Below, one piece after another: positions 8,338 to 18,083 of a stretch of 50,743 bases of DNA (position 1 is the stretch's first letter; every line of letters starts with the position of its first letter). Position numbers and translations under genes: made by a program. The stretch lies in the NCBI GenBank assembly GCA_017467335.1, contig JAFTSJ010000015.1, forward strand, positions 1 through 50,743, read 5' to 3'. The stretch comes from Alphaproteobacteria bacterium (GTDB lineage Bacteria > Pseudomonadota > Alphaproteobacteria > CAAHEQ01 > UBA3637). The notes beneath the pieces were generated by a model. That model had not been told where the DNA came from and searched no databases. It was given only the letters and a program-made list of their open reading frames with translations.

Positions 8338-8986
8338 ATTGAGGCTGATTTTGTCTGTATGACCGAACAGATGCCGCTTGCTTTAAAGAAGCACGTTGCA
8401 CGCAAACAGGTTGATGTGCCGGATTGTATTTTGTATATAAAATAAAATCCATCTTACCCAAACCCAAACATTCTTCATGACTTGTTCTGGTTTCTTTATA
8501 TCCTAACCGCCGTAAATTGTAGTGACGCATTGTATCAATCGCATAATAATCCACTTCAACATTTACCGACCGAACCTGAGGTTGCCGTAATAACATTTTT
8601 TCTACCAGAGAAATCATCCCACACTGTGCATCATACCGCCGTTTGTCAACCGTTTGAGCGATATAGTAATTTCCATGACCATCGGACGAAGCCGTAATAA
8701 TTCCCAAACATGTTCTATCTGTATCATACGCAAAATAAGTTACTCGTTCTCCTGTTTGTCGCATTTTATTATTTGAAAACAACCAAGCAATTGCCATAAG
8801 AGGCGTTTCAAGTTTTACACCTTGCGTATCGACCGGAAAATGAACGGCATTTTTATCATTTAATATTTTCGTTATTATGTCTGCACGGCGTTTTAAATCA
8901 GTTACAATACCGTCTTTATCCAGAATATCCGTTGATAACATAATACCACGTTCAGCATCAACCAAATTATTTTGAAATTGAATCAT
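8330..8986 (-). CDS. GNAT-like N-acetyltransferase fold protein
   Basis: The 218-residue protein shows a GNAT-like order: a strand pair around VTYFAYD...CLGIITA, then a helix, and a late RRLGYKETR segment typical of the last GNAT motif. The usual acetyl-CoA loop (Q/R-x-x-G-x-G/A) is not clear, so catalytic activity is uncertain. The start at 8986 has AAAGGAGTG. It is first in an operon with the AlkD-like gene. A C-terminal tail rich in Gln and Arg follows the domain. Function unknown. Confidence 0.65.
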   Translation of the reverse strand: MIQFQNNLVDAERGIMLSTDILDKDGIVTDLKRRADIITKILNDKNAVHFPVDTQGVKLETPLMAIAWLFSNNKMRQTGERVTYFAYDTDRTCLGIITASSDGHGNYYIAQTVDKRRYDAQCGMISLVEKMLLRQPQVRSVNVEVDYYAIDTMRHYNLRRLGYKETRTSHEECLGLGKMDFILYTKYNPAHQPVCVQRASLKQAASVRSYRQNQPQYV

Positions 8987-9257
8987 CGTACACTCCTTTG
9001 CACATCAAACCGACTTCCGAAAAATATTTTCCGGAAGTAAATAAAAAAATAAGAAAAAATAAAATAGAAATAATCATCAGATATAAAAGCAGTCAATAAA
9101 AGGTTAAAACGATAAAAACAAATTAAAAGTTGCTAAATCGATACCCAAAGACGCTTTTAAAATAATAATAAAAATAATAAGATACAGAAAAACAACGGCT
9201 CAATTGAGCGTATTTAAAAAATGAAAAAATCTGTACCTGTCTATCTAACATGTAATC
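8987..9257 (-). other. Long AT-rich leader or small RNA region with two palindromes
   Basis: No convincing gene lies here. A strong minus-strand promoter at 9258-9286 would give a leader of about 260 bases before the start at 8986. The leader holds a perfect palindrome GCTCAATTGAGC (9198-9209) and a hairpin at 9013-9038 (ACTTCCG with CGGAAGT, extended by AAAA/TTTT across a one-base bulge) just before the Shine-Dalgarno. It could be a regulated 5' leader or a separate small RNA. Confidence 0.5.
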
Positions 9258-9286
9258 AAGATAGCACGCCTCAAACAACATGTCAA
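9258..9286 (-). promoter_or_regulatory. Strong promoter reading towards the GNAT/AlkD operon
   Basis: Minus strand: TTGACA, 17 bases, TATCTT. It begins right after the end of the upstream gene at 9298. Confidence 0.7.
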
Positions 9287-9297
9287 GCAGAAAATAT

Positions 9298-10380
9298 TTA
9301 ATTTTTTTCACTTTGGAGCTGTTGTCGTATTTTCAACAATGAATTTGAAACCAAATGACCGGTATTATAATGACCCACCGTTTTATGATAGTAATAAAAA
9401 CCGTCATCTGCTTCATTTCCTTCAAAAACATATTTATTATGGGTCAAAACCGAAACAGCACCGTCATTTTGCACATTACATTCCATAAAAATATTTTGTA
9501 ACCCTCGCATAAAAAATTCTTGTTCCGTTAACCGTAAAACTTCACTCCCATATCCTTTACCAGCATATTTTTCATCAATTATTAAGTTAACAGAAGCATC
9601 GCTTCCTTTGCAAGCCCATTCAATTAAACCAACCAATTCGGCATTATCATATAAACCATAAAAAATAGATAAAGAACCTTGGTGAATTTGTGTTTTTCGT
9701 TCTAAAAACGACTGTGTTCCAACTAATGACGAACATTCTCTTGAAAGACCGATTAAATATTTTTCACCTAAATACCGATTATTTTCAAATAAATTAAAAA
9801 CAGATTCAGACGTTTTTAAATGAGATTGCAATCGTCTTAAAATAACATCAGTATCAATGACTATACTATCCGGTAATGTTTTTGATAAGCACGACAAAAA
9901 CGAATCACCCGCTTTTGCACGCAATTCATAAGGCAGACAATACAAGGGTTTCATACATCCTCCGCGAGCAGGTGTAAAAACATGTATCTGTTGAGCCCTG
10001 TTCATCTGTTCTGATAAAAGTTGGTGCATATTCAGCCGAAACGCCGTATCAATTTTATGTATCAGTTCGTTATTTGACAACACCATATGCAACGCATATT
10101 CTTTCAATTTTTCTTCATCACGAACAGGAAAAGCTGTGATAAGACCACAAGGCTGTCCATCTTGAAAGACAAAAAAGACACAACGACCATCTTTCTCACT
10201 CAGTGTTTTCATTTCGGATAAATGAGTCAGGTAATTAACGGAATGAACTTCATTTTTCCGACCAAACAAACGAATCATATCATCATGTTGGCAGGAATCA
10301 TACAACTTTTTCAAAAAATAAGCATGTTTAATTGTTATATCAAGATGTTCAAATGTAATCATTGTATTTTTTTGTGCCAT
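9298..10380 (-). CDS. Two-domain GNAT acetyltransferase
   Basis: The C-terminal half (about residues 205-330) is a clear GNAT domain: GLYDNAELVGLIEW, then VNLIIDEKYAGKGYGSEVLR with a G-K-G-Y-G acetyl-CoA loop, then CNVQNDGAVSVLTHNKYVFEG. The N-terminal half has a second, diverged GNAT-like pattern (FVFQDGQPCGLITAF), and a middle Cys/Pro-rich linker joins them. At 360 residues it is about twice the usual GNAT length. The substrate is unknown. The start at 10380 has GGAAAGGGAATG; an earlier in-frame ATG at 10428 lies in the promoter -35 box. It is a single gene. Confidence 0.8.
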   Translation of the reverse strand: MAQKNTMITFEHLDITIKHAYFLKKLYDSCQHDDMIRLFGRKNEVHSVNYLTHLSEMKTLSEKDGRCVFFVFQDGQPCGLITAFPVRDEEKLKEYALHMVLSNNELIHKIDTAFRLNMHQLLSEQMNRAQQIHVFTPARGGCMKPLYCLPYELRAKAGDSFLSCLSKTLPDSIVIDTDVILRRLQSHLKTSESVFNLFENNRYLGEKYLIGLSRECSSLVGTQSFLERKTQIHQGSLSIFYGLYDNAELVGLIEWACKGSDASVNLIIDEKYAGKGYGSEVLRLTEQEFFMRGLQNIFMECNVQNDGAVSVLTHNKYVFEGNEADDGFYYYHKTVGHYNTGHLVSNSLLKIRQQLQSEKN

Positions 10381-10400
10381 AACATTCCCTTTCCATTCGC

Positions 10401-10428
10401 ATTCTATCATATTTTTTATTTTTGTCAA
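10401..10428 (-). promoter_or_regulatory. Promoter of the two-domain GNAT gene
   Basis: Minus strand: TTGACA, 16 bases, TAGAAT, about 20 bases before the start at 10380. Confidence 0.6.
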
Positions 10429-10524
10429 TTATTTTTTATTACATCTCACATCCCTAAAAAGGGGGTTGTTTTTTTGTTGAGTTCGTGATAGTATAAGCAA
10501 CAATTATAATAAAGAAAGGTACAA

Positions 10525-13332
10525 ATGAAAAAATTTATACACATTCGTGGTGCCCGAGAAAACAATCTCAAAAATATTGATATTGATATTCCTCGTGAAC
10601 AATTGGTTGTTATTACGGGCGTATCCGGTTCAGGAAAATCATCTTTGGCTTTTGACACTATTTTTGCCGAAGGACAACGGCGATATGTTGAAAGTTTGTC
10701 TTCATATGCTCGTCAATTTTTAGATTTAATGAAAAAACCGGAAGTTGATTTGATTGAAGGATTATCTCCGGCAATATCCATTGAACAAAAAACCACATCA
10801 AATAATCCTCGTTCCACGGTTGGAACGATAACAGAAATATATGATTATCTGCGTGTTTTATGGGCTCGTATCGGCGTACCACATTCGCCAGTTACCAATA
10901 AACCCATTCAGGCATTATCGATTTCACAAATGGTTGATAAAGCTTTATCCTATCCAAGTGGAACAAAATTGGTTATTATGGCTCCGGTTATTCGAACAGA
11001 ATCTTTAAAAACCGCTGCGGATATGCCGGATTGTTCTGACTTATTTTCTTCTTGGATAAGAAAAGGTTATACCCGTGTAAAGATAGGCAATCGATTTTTA
11101 GAATTAGATACTGTTAAAAATTTTCAAACAAAAAGAAAACAAAATATTTCACTTGTAATTGACAGAATTATAATACGTAAAAATATTCAAGAACGCCTTG
11201 CCGAATCAATTGAAAAATCTCTTAATTTAGCGGATGGTTTGGTTTTATTTGAAGATTTAGACAGCGGTAAAAATGAATTATTGTCATCAAAACATTCCTG
11301 TCCTATCAGTGGTTTTTGTGTGCCGGAATTAGAACCACGGTTATTTTCTTTTAATAGTGTACATGGAGCCTGTCCTGAATGCGGCGGATTGGGCTATAAA
11401 CCCAAAATAGATCCTAAACTTGTTATCCCCAATGAACGAATAACGATTCGTCAAGGAGCAATAGCCCCTTGGTACAACAAAAACAATGATGTATTTCGGT
11501 GGTACGATTCGGCCTTTCAATCCATGGTTAAGAACACTAAGGTTGATTTGGATCTTCCTTGGTGTCAAATCCCACCCCAAAAACAACAAGAAGTTCTGTA
11601 TGGAATAAATAAGTTTGAAGGGGTTATTCCCTATTTAGAAAGACGCTTTTTAGAAACAGAATCAGACTGGATTCAACAAGAAATATCACACTATCAGCAT
11701 ATCCATACATGTTCGACATGTCATGGTCAGCGATTGAACGAAATCGCATTGAGTGTAAAAATAAACAATAAAAACATTTCAGATATTACCCATTTATCAA
11801 TTGAACATGCTTTAAAATGGTTTACAAAATTGCCGTCTTTTCTGACAGAAGTAGAAAATAGCATTGCCGGACGACTGATTCATGAAATTTGCGGACGTTT
11901 AAAATTTTTGTATGATGTCGGTTTGGAGTATTTATCATTAGACAGATGTAGCGGAACACTTTCAGGAGGCGAATCACAACGCATTCGTTTAGCCAGTCAA
12001 ATCGGCTCTGCTCTAAGCGGTGTTTTATATGTTCTTGACGAACCGTCTATCGGTTTACATCAAAGAGATAATGATAAACTTTTAAACACCTTAAAATATC
12101 TGCGTGATTTGGGAAATACCGTCATTGTTGTTGAACACGATGAGGATGCTATTCGTAATGCTGATTATGTGCTTGACATTGGACCGGTTGGCGGACAAAA
12201 AGGCGGTTATGTTATTGCTCAAGGAACACCCAAAGAAATTATTCAAAATCCACATTCTATTACCGGTCAATATTTATCCGGACAACGAACCATTCCTATT
12301 CCGCTTGCTCATAGACAAGGGACAGGTAAATTCATTCATTTAATCGGAGCAACACTTAACAATCTCAAAAATATTGATATTCGCTTTCCTTTAGGAACAT
12401 TTACGTGTGTTACAGGTGTCAGCGGTAGCGGTAAATCTTCGTTAATTATGGAAACATTGTACAAAGGTCTGGATAAACTGATGAACCATGTTCTAAATGA
12501 TACCCCCCCATACAAATCACTTTATGGAAGCGGACAATTATCAAAAGTTATCAACATTGACCAAACACCTATCGGTCGAACACCTCGTTCTAATCCGGCA
12601 ACATATACGGGTATTATGACAAGTATTCGAGAATGGTATGCCGGTTTGCCTGAATCACAGGTTCGAGGATATAAAGCCGGACGTTTTTCCTTTAACGTCA
12701 AAGGCGGACGTTGTGAAAAATGTAATGGCGATGGCGTTATCAAAGTTGAAATGCACTTTTTACCTGATGTCTATGTTAAATGTGATGCGTGTCAAGGGAC
12801 TCGATATAATCGGGAAACATTAGAAGTATTATATCGTGGTAAATCAATTGCCGATGTGCTTGATATGACAGTTGATGAAGCTGCTGAATTCTTCAAAAAC
12901 ATTTCCTCTGTATATGAAAAGTGTCAATTTTTACAACGGGTAGGATTGGGCTATATCAGTTTAGGACAATCATCGGTTACATTATCCGGTGGCGAAGCTC
13001 AGCGTATCAAATTAGCCAAAGAATTATCCCGACAAAACAATGGTAAAGCACTTTATATTTTGGATGAACCGACAACAGGTCTTCATTTTGCTGATATCCA
13101 TCGTTTATTGGATATATTACACACACTGGTTAATAACGGTAATACGGTTATCGTCATTGAACATAATTTAGATGTTATTAAAACAGCGGACCATATTATT
13201 GACATGGGACCGGAAGGCGGTGAAAACGGCGGTTATATTATTGCCCAAGGAACACCCGAAGAAATTATGCAAGTTCCGCAAAGTTATACGGGAAAATATT
13301 TAAAAAAATTTTTTGATGGGAAAAATTCATGA
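10525..13332 (+). CDS. uvrA: Excinuclease ABC subunit A
   Basis: At 935 residues it has the full UvrA layout: Walker A GVSGSGKS near residues 32-39, signature [10 protein letters not shown] near 478, a second Walker A near 630, a complete second zinc module (CEKC about 729 and CDAC about 754), and a second signature [10 protein letters not shown] near 818. UvrA dimers load UvrB at damaged DNA in nucleotide excision repair. The first zinc module is atypical: CPISGFC replaces the usual CPxC, while the later CPEC is kept, as often in Alphaproteobacteria. AAAGG precedes the start. It overlaps the following small gene by four bases (ATGA). Confidence 0.97.
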   Translation: MKKFIHIRGARENNLKNIDIDIPREQLVVITGVSGSGKSSLAFDTIFAEGQRRYVESLSSYARQFLDLMKKPEVDLIEGLSPAISIEQKTTSNNPRSTVGTITEIYDYLRVLWARIGVPHSPVTNKPIQALSISQMVDKALSYPSGTKLVIMAPVIRTESLKTAADMPDCSDLFSSWIRKGYTRVKIGNRFLELDTVKNFQTKRKQNISLVIDRIIIRKNIQERLAESIEKSLNLADGLVLFEDLDSGKNELLSSKHSCPISGFCVPELEPRLFSFNSVHGACPECGGLGYKPKIDPKLVIPNERITIRQGAIAPWYNKNNDVFRWYDSAFQSMVKNTKVDLDLPWCQIPPQKQQEVLYGINKFEGVIPYLERRFLETESDWIQQEISHYQHIHTCSTCHGQRLNEIALSVKINNKNISDITHLSIEHALKWFTKLPSFLTEVENSIAGRLIHEICGRLKFLYDVGLEYLSLDRCSGTLSGGESQRIRLASQIGSALSGVLYVLDEPSIGLHQRDNDKLLNTLKYLRDLGNTVIVVEHDEDAIRNADYVLDIGPVGGQKGGYVIAQGTPKEIIQNPHSITGQYLSGQRTIPIPLAHRQGTGKFIHLIGATLNNLKNIDIRFPLGTFTCVTGVSGSGKSSLIMETLYKGLDKLMNHVLNDTPPYKSLYGSGQLSKVINIDQTPIGRTPRSNPATYTGIMTSIREWYAGLPESQVRGYKAGRFSFNVKGGRCEKCNGDGVIKVEMHFLPDVYVKCDACQGTRYNRETLEVLYRGKSIADVLDMTVDEAAEFFKNISSVYEKCQFLQRVGLGYISLGQSSVTLSGGEAQRIKLAKELSRQNNGKALYILDEPTTGLHFADIHRLLDILHTLVNNGNTVIVIEHNLDVIKTADHIIDMGPEGGENGGYIIAQGTPEEIMQVPQSYTGKYLKKFFDGKNS

Positions 13333-13847
13333 AGAAAACAATTTTTTTATTTTTTTTAACAATGGTACTATTAAACATACCATTTCAGGCTATGAGTAAA
13401 GAACTGAAACAATGTATGCGGGAATTACCAGATAAAATTACCTTTGTTCATATCAAAGATGCTTTACAAAAAGAAACAGACGGTTTTGTTGATTTTGAAC
13501 AAAAACATTCGGGTTATGGTTACAGTCAACTCTATATCAACAAAACCTGTAACATCACTGTTTTTGTTTATAATGCAGGTTTGCCAAGAATTTCCGCAAA
13601 TGATATTATGGCGGAACAATCCATAGCCGAACAACAAATGCTTCAAGAATTGCCGGACAATCATCCTTTTGTTGAACAGGTTTATGTTACCTATATCGGA
13701 GATTACTTTTTAAAATTAAGAACAACTTGTCAACCTCTCTATACGGGAGATGAAGCTCGCTATAATGATATGGCAACCCGTGTTGTATCATTTACAACGG
13801 AAGAACAAGTCAGTGCTTTTTTAAACACCTGTTTATCATCAAAATAA
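13329..13847 (+). CDS. Small secreted hypothetical protein
   Basis: The 172-residue product begins with a Sec signal peptide (KK, then a hydrophobic core [10 protein letters not shown], cleavage probably near AMS-KE at about residue 23). The mature part has four cysteines (KQC, KTC, TTC, NTC) that could form two disulfides, fitting a periplasmic location. No family was recognised. It starts inside the uvrA stop (ATGA), so it is translated with uvrA, although there is no evident functional link to DNA repair. Confidence 0.8.
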   Translation: MKKTIFLFFLTMVLLNIPFQAMSKELKQCMRELPDKITFVHIKDALQKETDGFVDFEQKHSGYGYSQLYINKTCNITVFVYNAGLPRISANDIMAEQSIAEQQMLQELPDNHPFVEQVYVTYIGDYFLKLRTTCQPLYTGDEARYNDMATRVVSFTTEEQVSAFLNTCLSSK

Positions 13848-13851
13848 TGTT

Positions 13852-13904
13852 TTCAACGTTCATGTTGAACTATTCTTGACAAAGAAAAAAAATAAATGTA
13901 AACA
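13852..13904 (+). promoter_or_regulatory. Inverted repeat and candidate promoter upstream of pflA
   Basis: TTCAAC (13852-13857) and GTTGAA (13864-13869) form an inverted repeat with a six-base spacer. TTGACA follows at 13876-13881, then 17 bases and a weak TAAACA. The repeat sits where an activator or repressor could bind. No FNR consensus was found. Confidence 0.35.
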
Positions 13905-13937
13905 TCATTATAAGTAAATTATATATCAGGAGTTATT

Positions 13938-14693
13938 ATGGAAAGTTTAAATACAACAATGTTGCGTATTCATTCATTTGAAAGTGCCGGAACAGTTGAC
14001 GGTCCGGGAATACGGTTTGTTGTATTTATGCAAGGGTGTCCGCTTCGATGTCAATATTGTCACAATCCGGATACATGGGATATTCACGGAGGTAGAACAA
14101 TTTCAGCCAAAGAAATGGTTCAGGAAATTTTAAAATATGAAAATTTTATGCACTTTTCAAATGGCGGTGTTACATTTTCCGGTGGGGAACCATTGTTGCA
14201 AAAAAAAGCATTATTACCTGTTTTTTCCGAGCTCAAAAAACAACATATTCATATTGCCATTGATACCGCCGGTACAACAGATATTGATGAAACGACTGTT
14301 AAATTATTGGAACACGTTGATTTGGTCATGTTAGATGTTAAACATTTAGCCTCTGCCGAACATAAAAAATTAACCGGTTTACCAAACAACAGAACTTTTG
14401 ACTTTTTATCTCATTTAAAAAAAGAACATATCCCGACTTGGATACGATGGGTTGTTGTTCCTGACTTCAATGATACGGAAAAATATGCTCAAATGTATGC
14501 TGATTTTGTTAAGCAATATCCGAATGTTGAACTGGTTGAAATTTTACCATATCATCAGCACGGTGTTTACAAATGGAAACAATTGAACATTCCTTATCCA
14601 TTGGAAAACACACCGGAACCCAGCAAAATCCTAATTGAAAAACTGGCACAGATATTAGAACAAAACGGTATTCCTACCTTGTATGCAAAATAA
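13938..14693 (+). CDS. pflA: Pyruvate formate-lyase activating enzyme (radical SAM)
   Basis: The 251-residue protein has the radical-SAM cluster motif CPLRCQYC (Cys 34, 38, 41), preceded by SFESAGTVDGPGIRFVVF and followed by the CHNPDTWD segment and the SGGEPLLQ SAM-binding motif, all typical of PflA. It makes the glycyl radical on pyruvate formate-lyase under anaerobic conditions, so pyruvate is cleaved to acetyl-CoA and formate. No pflB is next to it. AGGAG lies before the start. Uup follows after five bases, so the two may be co-transcribed. Confidence 0.93.
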   Translation: MESLNTTMLRIHSFESAGTVDGPGIRFVVFMQGCPLRCQYCHNPDTWDIHGGRTISAKEMVQEILKYENFMHFSNGGVTFSGGEPLLQKKALLPVFSELKKQHIHIAIDTAGTTDIDETTVKLLEHVDLVMLDVKHLASAEHKKLTGLPNNRTFDFLSHLKKEHIPTWIRWVVVPDFNDTEKYAQMYADFVKQYPNVELVEILPYHQHGVYKWKQLNIPYPLENTPEPSKILIEKLAQILEQNGIPTLYAK

Positions 14694-14698
14694 TAATT

Positions 14699-16507
14699 AT
14701 GGCTGATATTTCTCCGATTTATTCTTTAAAAGATGTTCATTTAACATTTGGCGTTCATCCGTTGTTTAGCGGATTGAATATTTATGTCAATAAAGGAGAC
14801 AAAATTTGCTTAATCGGACGGAACGGTTCCGGTAAATCGACCTTGTTAAAAGTTATTGCCGGTATTATGGAAGCCGATTTCGGTACTTGCTTTATTCAAC
14901 CGAATACAAAGATTGCCTATATGCCTCAGGATGAAGATTTTTCAGCCTTTTCGACATTAAAAGACGTTATTTTATCCGGTCTGAACGAAAAAGAACAAAA
15001 CCAAACATACAAAGCCGATATTTTAATAGACTCCCTTTGTATCCGAAGTGAACAAAATCCTTCTACCGCTTCCGGTGGGGAACGCAAAAAGGCGGCTTTG
15101 GCTCGCGCATTGGTTGGTGAACCGGATTTATTATTACTTGATGAACCGACAAATCATCTTGATATTGAAACAATTGAAAAATTAGAAACAATTATTCGAG
15201 ATTTTAAAGGAGCCGTCATCGTTATCAGTCATGACAGACAATTTCTCAATCGTATATCGAATACTACGATATGGCTTGATCGAGGCATTGCTCACTTAAA
15301 TAACAAAGGTTATATTGATTTTGAAAAATGGCAAGAACAAATCATTGAACAAGAAATCATTGAACAAAAAAATCTGAATAAACGCATTGCCGAAGAAACG
15401 GAATGGTTACACAAAGGCGTTACCGCCAGACGCAAGCGAAATATGGGTCGATTAAGACGATTACAACAACTGCGATTGGAACGTAAAGAACAAATCAAAC
15501 AACTCGGTAGTGTGCATATGACAATTGATAAAGGCCTAATTCAATCCAAAATGATTATTGAAGCAAAACATGTTTCCAAAAGTTTTGACAATCGTTGTTT
15601 GGTTGATAATTTTTCTATTCGAGTATTACGCGGCAATAAAATCGGTATTGTCGGACCAAACGGAAGTGGCAAAACAACCTTAATTAAACTACTGACAAAG
15701 CGGTTAGAACCCGATAGCGGTTCTGTTCGTTTAGCTAAAAATCTTGAAGAAGCCTATTTTGATCAAAACAGAATATCACTTGATCCGACAAAAACACTTT
15801 GGAAAACATTATGTCCGGAAGGTGACCATATCTTTGTACGAGGTCATTTCCGACATGTTGTTTCTTATTTAAAAGATTTTTTATTCACATCTTCACAAGC
15901 CAACACACCGGTTAATGCTCTGTCAGGTGGCGAAAAAAACAGACTGATGTTAGCTGTTGCTTTGGCAAAACCGTCTAATTTTTTGGTTTTAGACGAACCG
16001 ACCAATGATTTAGATATGGATACACTTGATTTATTACAGGAAGTATTGAGTGAATATGAAGGAACGATTTTAATTGTCAGTCACGACCGAGATTTTTTAG
16101 ATAAAGTTACCACGTCTCTTTTATACATTGACGGAAGCGGTAAAATTGCAGAATATGTCGGTACTTATACACAACTTTTATCTGATTTAAAGGATAAAAA
16201 AAACCGTTCGGCTCCCATGAAAAAAAATGATGTATCATCAAAATCAATTATTAACAAACCACTTGAAAAAACGGTCAAAAAAGGATTAACCTTTACGGAA
16301 CGGCACTTGTTGGAACAGTTACCTGAATTGATACATCAACAAAATGAAAAAGTATCTGTTTTACAAACACAACTTATCAATCCGGATATATACCAAAATC
16401 CCGATGAAGTCAGACACGTTTCGGAAAAACTGCAAAATGAACAAAAAAAATTAGAAGAATTAGAAAACAAGTGGCTTGATTTACAAATCAAATCAGAGGA
16501 AATCTGA
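14699..16507 (+). CDS. uup: ABC-F family ATPase Uup
   Basis: It has two ABC cassettes without membrane segments: Walker A GRNGSGKST near residue 41 and GPNGSGKTT near 320, signatures SGGERKKAALARAL and LSGGEKNRLML, and Walker B LLLDEPTNHLD and LVLDEPTNDLD. The ABC-F linker with its Arg/Lys-rich tooth (ARRKRNMGRLRRL) lies between the cassettes. The C-terminal coiled coil (about residues 525-600) is the Uup DNA-binding/ribosome-interacting tail. ABC-F proteins act on ribosomes; Uup is also tied to transposon excision and replication-fork stability. No strong Shine-Dalgarno is seen, so translation may depend on coupling to pflA. Confidence 0.93.
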   Translation: MADISPIYSLKDVHLTFGVHPLFSGLNIYVNKGDKICLIGRNGSGKSTLLKVIAGIMEADFGTCFIQPNTKIAYMPQDEDFSAFSTLKDVILSGLNEKEQNQTYKADILIDSLCIRSEQNPSTASGGERKKAALARALVGEPDLLLLDEPTNHLDIETIEKLETIIRDFKGAVIVISHDRQFLNRISNTTIWLDRGIAHLNNKGYIDFEKWQEQIIEQEIIEQKNLNKRIAEETEWLHKGVTARRKRNMGRLRRLQQLRLERKEQIKQLGSVHMTIDKGLIQSKMIIEAKHVSKSFDNRCLVDNFSIRVLRGNKIGIVGPNGSGKTTLIKLLTKRLEPDSGSVRLAKNLEEAYFDQNRISLDPTKTLWKTLCPEGDHIFVRGHFRHVVSYLKDFLFTSSQANTPVNALSGGEKNRLMLAVALAKPSNFLVLDEPTNDLDMDTLDLLQEVLSEYEGTILIVSHDRDFLDKVTTSLLYIDGSGKIAEYVGTYTQLLSDLKDKKNRSAPMKKNDVSSKSIINKPLEKTVKKGLTFTERHLLEQLPELIHQQNEKVSVLQTQLINPDIYQNPDEVRHVSEKLQNEQKKLEELENKWLDLQIKSEEI

Positions 16508-16553
16508 CATCCTTTTTTCAATATACGGAATAGGCGTTTTTTCAAAAAAGTAT

Positions 16554-16582
16554 TTGACGAAAGGATATTTTTTTGGTAATCT
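16554..16582 (+). promoter_or_regulatory. Promoter of the cysteine-rich prepilin-like gene
   Basis: TTGACG, 17 bases, TAATCT, about 64 bases before the start. A small inverted repeat (GGAA...TTCC) lies in the leader. Confidence 0.5.
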
Positions 16583-16645
16583 GAAAATAGGAAGTCATAT
16601 TCCATCCGTTTTTTATGTCTGGATGATACAAGTAATGAGGCCTTA

Positions 16646-17986
16646 ATGACAATAAAACGCAATATGTTTTTGGCAAAAAAATCTCAAACCGGACGCAGTA
16701 TGGTTGAAATGCTGGGTGTTTTAGCTGTTATCGGTGTTCTTGCCATATCCGGTATTTGGGGAATGCAATACACCTTACAAATCCATGCCGAAAACGAAAC
16801 GGTTGATGCGTTTACAATTGCTGTAACCGGTGCTCGTACAGAAAAAAACATTATGTATTTAGATAACGGGATTGTAAAGCCATCGTTAATTGCCTCTGTT
16901 CCGGAACAAGATATGTATGATGAATATTTTACAACAAATACGGGGGCTCCTGTTCAAGTACGGGTTTATAACAATCCGGATAGTGATAATTATGGCTATA
17001 CGGTTTCTATTGCCGGTATTTCAAGGGAAGTTTGTGAACAAATTAAATATTCGAAATTTAATGAAACATGTGCACAAATTTCATCTGTTTTTACCGGTTG
17101 TGGCGATCAGAAATTAGCTGAGGTTGATTGCACTAAGTTTGATGAATATAAACCGGAAGGCAGTAGCGGACGTGAATCAGCATTACAATTAACGGAAACG
17201 ATTGATTTAGATTATACCACTGCTGCATCTACATATGGTTCATTGATTGTTTTCTTTGGAGCGATGAACGCCCATATTAACTCTGATTCATCAGATGAGC
17301 CCGATACCCCCATCGATGACCCATATACAGGTCAATGTATTGCCAACTCACCTTTTAAATTTTATGACGAAACAACAGAAGTTGATAGTTGCTGCAACAG
17401 TGCCGGTGGGATATGGTCATCAAACGGTGTTTGTTGTGTTCGGCCGAGTGGTGATTATTCCGTTCATACCGGTTCAACAGAAACATTGGAAAACGGGAAA
17501 GAAGTCGGTATTTATGAAATCCAATCTTCACGTTTACACGGAGAAAGATTCTTTGGAAATGGCGGTCAAACAATTGAATGTTGTGCGGTTGGATCCGGCG
17601 GTACTATTTTACCTCGTTTTATCGGCACATCACAAGATGTTCAGTTATGTTGTGATGCCAATCCTATGTTTGAATGGCGAAATAATACTTGTTGTTTAAG
17701 AAATACACTTGGTATTACTTGGTTAGGATTAAATGATACGAATTGCGGTGTTCCGCCTCCTCCACAATGCTCTGATATTGTATGTCCTGATAACAGCCAT
17801 GCCGTTGTTGTTACATCCGGTAGCCAAAGTGCCTGCTGTTGCCCTGACAACAAAATGGATTTTGAAACAAGTTTACCATCAGCTATTTGCTGTGATAATG
17901 CTGGTGGCACATTAAATGCAAACAATGTTTGTTGTAAAACAATGGGGTGGGGTATTCCGGATAGCAACGGTATGTGCATCAAATAA
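16646..17986 (+). CDS. Prepilin-like surface protein with cysteine-pair modules
   Basis: Residues 1-16 form a short basic leader ending in Gly. The mature start RSMVE has Glu at +5 and is followed by a hydrophobic helix (LGVLAVIGVLAISGI). This is a class III, type IV prepilin signal, except that +1 is Arg rather than Phe or Met. Residues about 50-210 form a pilin-like domain. Beyond residue 230 the protein carries repeated double-cysteine modules (CC..AGG....N.VCC and relatives) near 249-264, 312, 335-350 and 415-430, plus a CCC at 397-399. At 446 residues it is far larger than a major pilin, suggesting a minor or tip pilin or adhesin. It is a single gene with its own promoter and terminator, 22 kb from the pilus operon's nearest end. 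Confidence 0.8.
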   Translation: MTIKRNMFLAKKSQTGRSMVEMLGVLAVIGVLAISGIWGMQYTLQIHAENETVDAFTIAVTGARTEKNIMYLDNGIVKPSLIASVPEQDMYDEYFTTNTGAPVQVRVYNNPDSDNYGYTVSIAGISREVCEQIKYSKFNETCAQISSVFTGCGDQKLAEVDCTKFDEYKPEGSSGRESALQLTETIDLDYTTAASTYGSLIVFFGAMNAHINSDSSDEPDTPIDDPYTGQCIANSPFKFYDETTEVDSCCNSAGGIWSSNGVCCVRPSGDYSVHTGSTETLENGKEVGIYEIQSSRLHGERFFGNGGQTIECCAVGSGGTILPRFIGTSQDVQLCCDANPMFEWRNNTCCLRNTLGITWLGLNDTNCGVPPPPQCSDIVCPDNSHAVVVTSGSQSACCCPDNKMDFETSLPSAICCDNAGGTLNANNVCCKTMGWGIPDSNGMCIK

Positions 17987-17996
17987 TATTATGAAA

Positions 17997-18033
17997 AACA
18001 CCTCTTATTATCAAGATAAGAGGTGTTTTTTTT
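17997..18033. terminator. Strong terminator between convergent genes
   Basis: AACACCTCTTAT and ATAAGAGGTGTT form a 12-bp stem with a seven-base loop, followed by eight T on the plus strand. The minus strand also has a five-T run, so it may serve both genes. Confidence 0.9.
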
Positions 18034-18083
18034 ACAAATATGATACGAATAAAGCCGTTTTTATATTTTTTCGTATAATACAT

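Noticed and set aside
9123-9311. 62-codon minus-strand frame in the leader region
   Set aside because: It has no Shine-Dalgarno, covers the promoter at 9258-9286, is rich in Tyr/Phe from AT-rich DNA, and overlaps the upstream gene's stop.
10440-10524. SOS (LexA) box upstream of uvrA
   Set aside because: The alphaproteobacterial pattern GTTC-N7-GTTC is not met; only one half (GTTCGTGATAG) appears, so no operator is claimed.
13852-13904. FNR-type anaerobic box for pflA
   Set aside because: TTGAT-N4-ATCAA is not met; only a TTCAAC/GTTGAA inverted repeat is present, so the regulator is left open.
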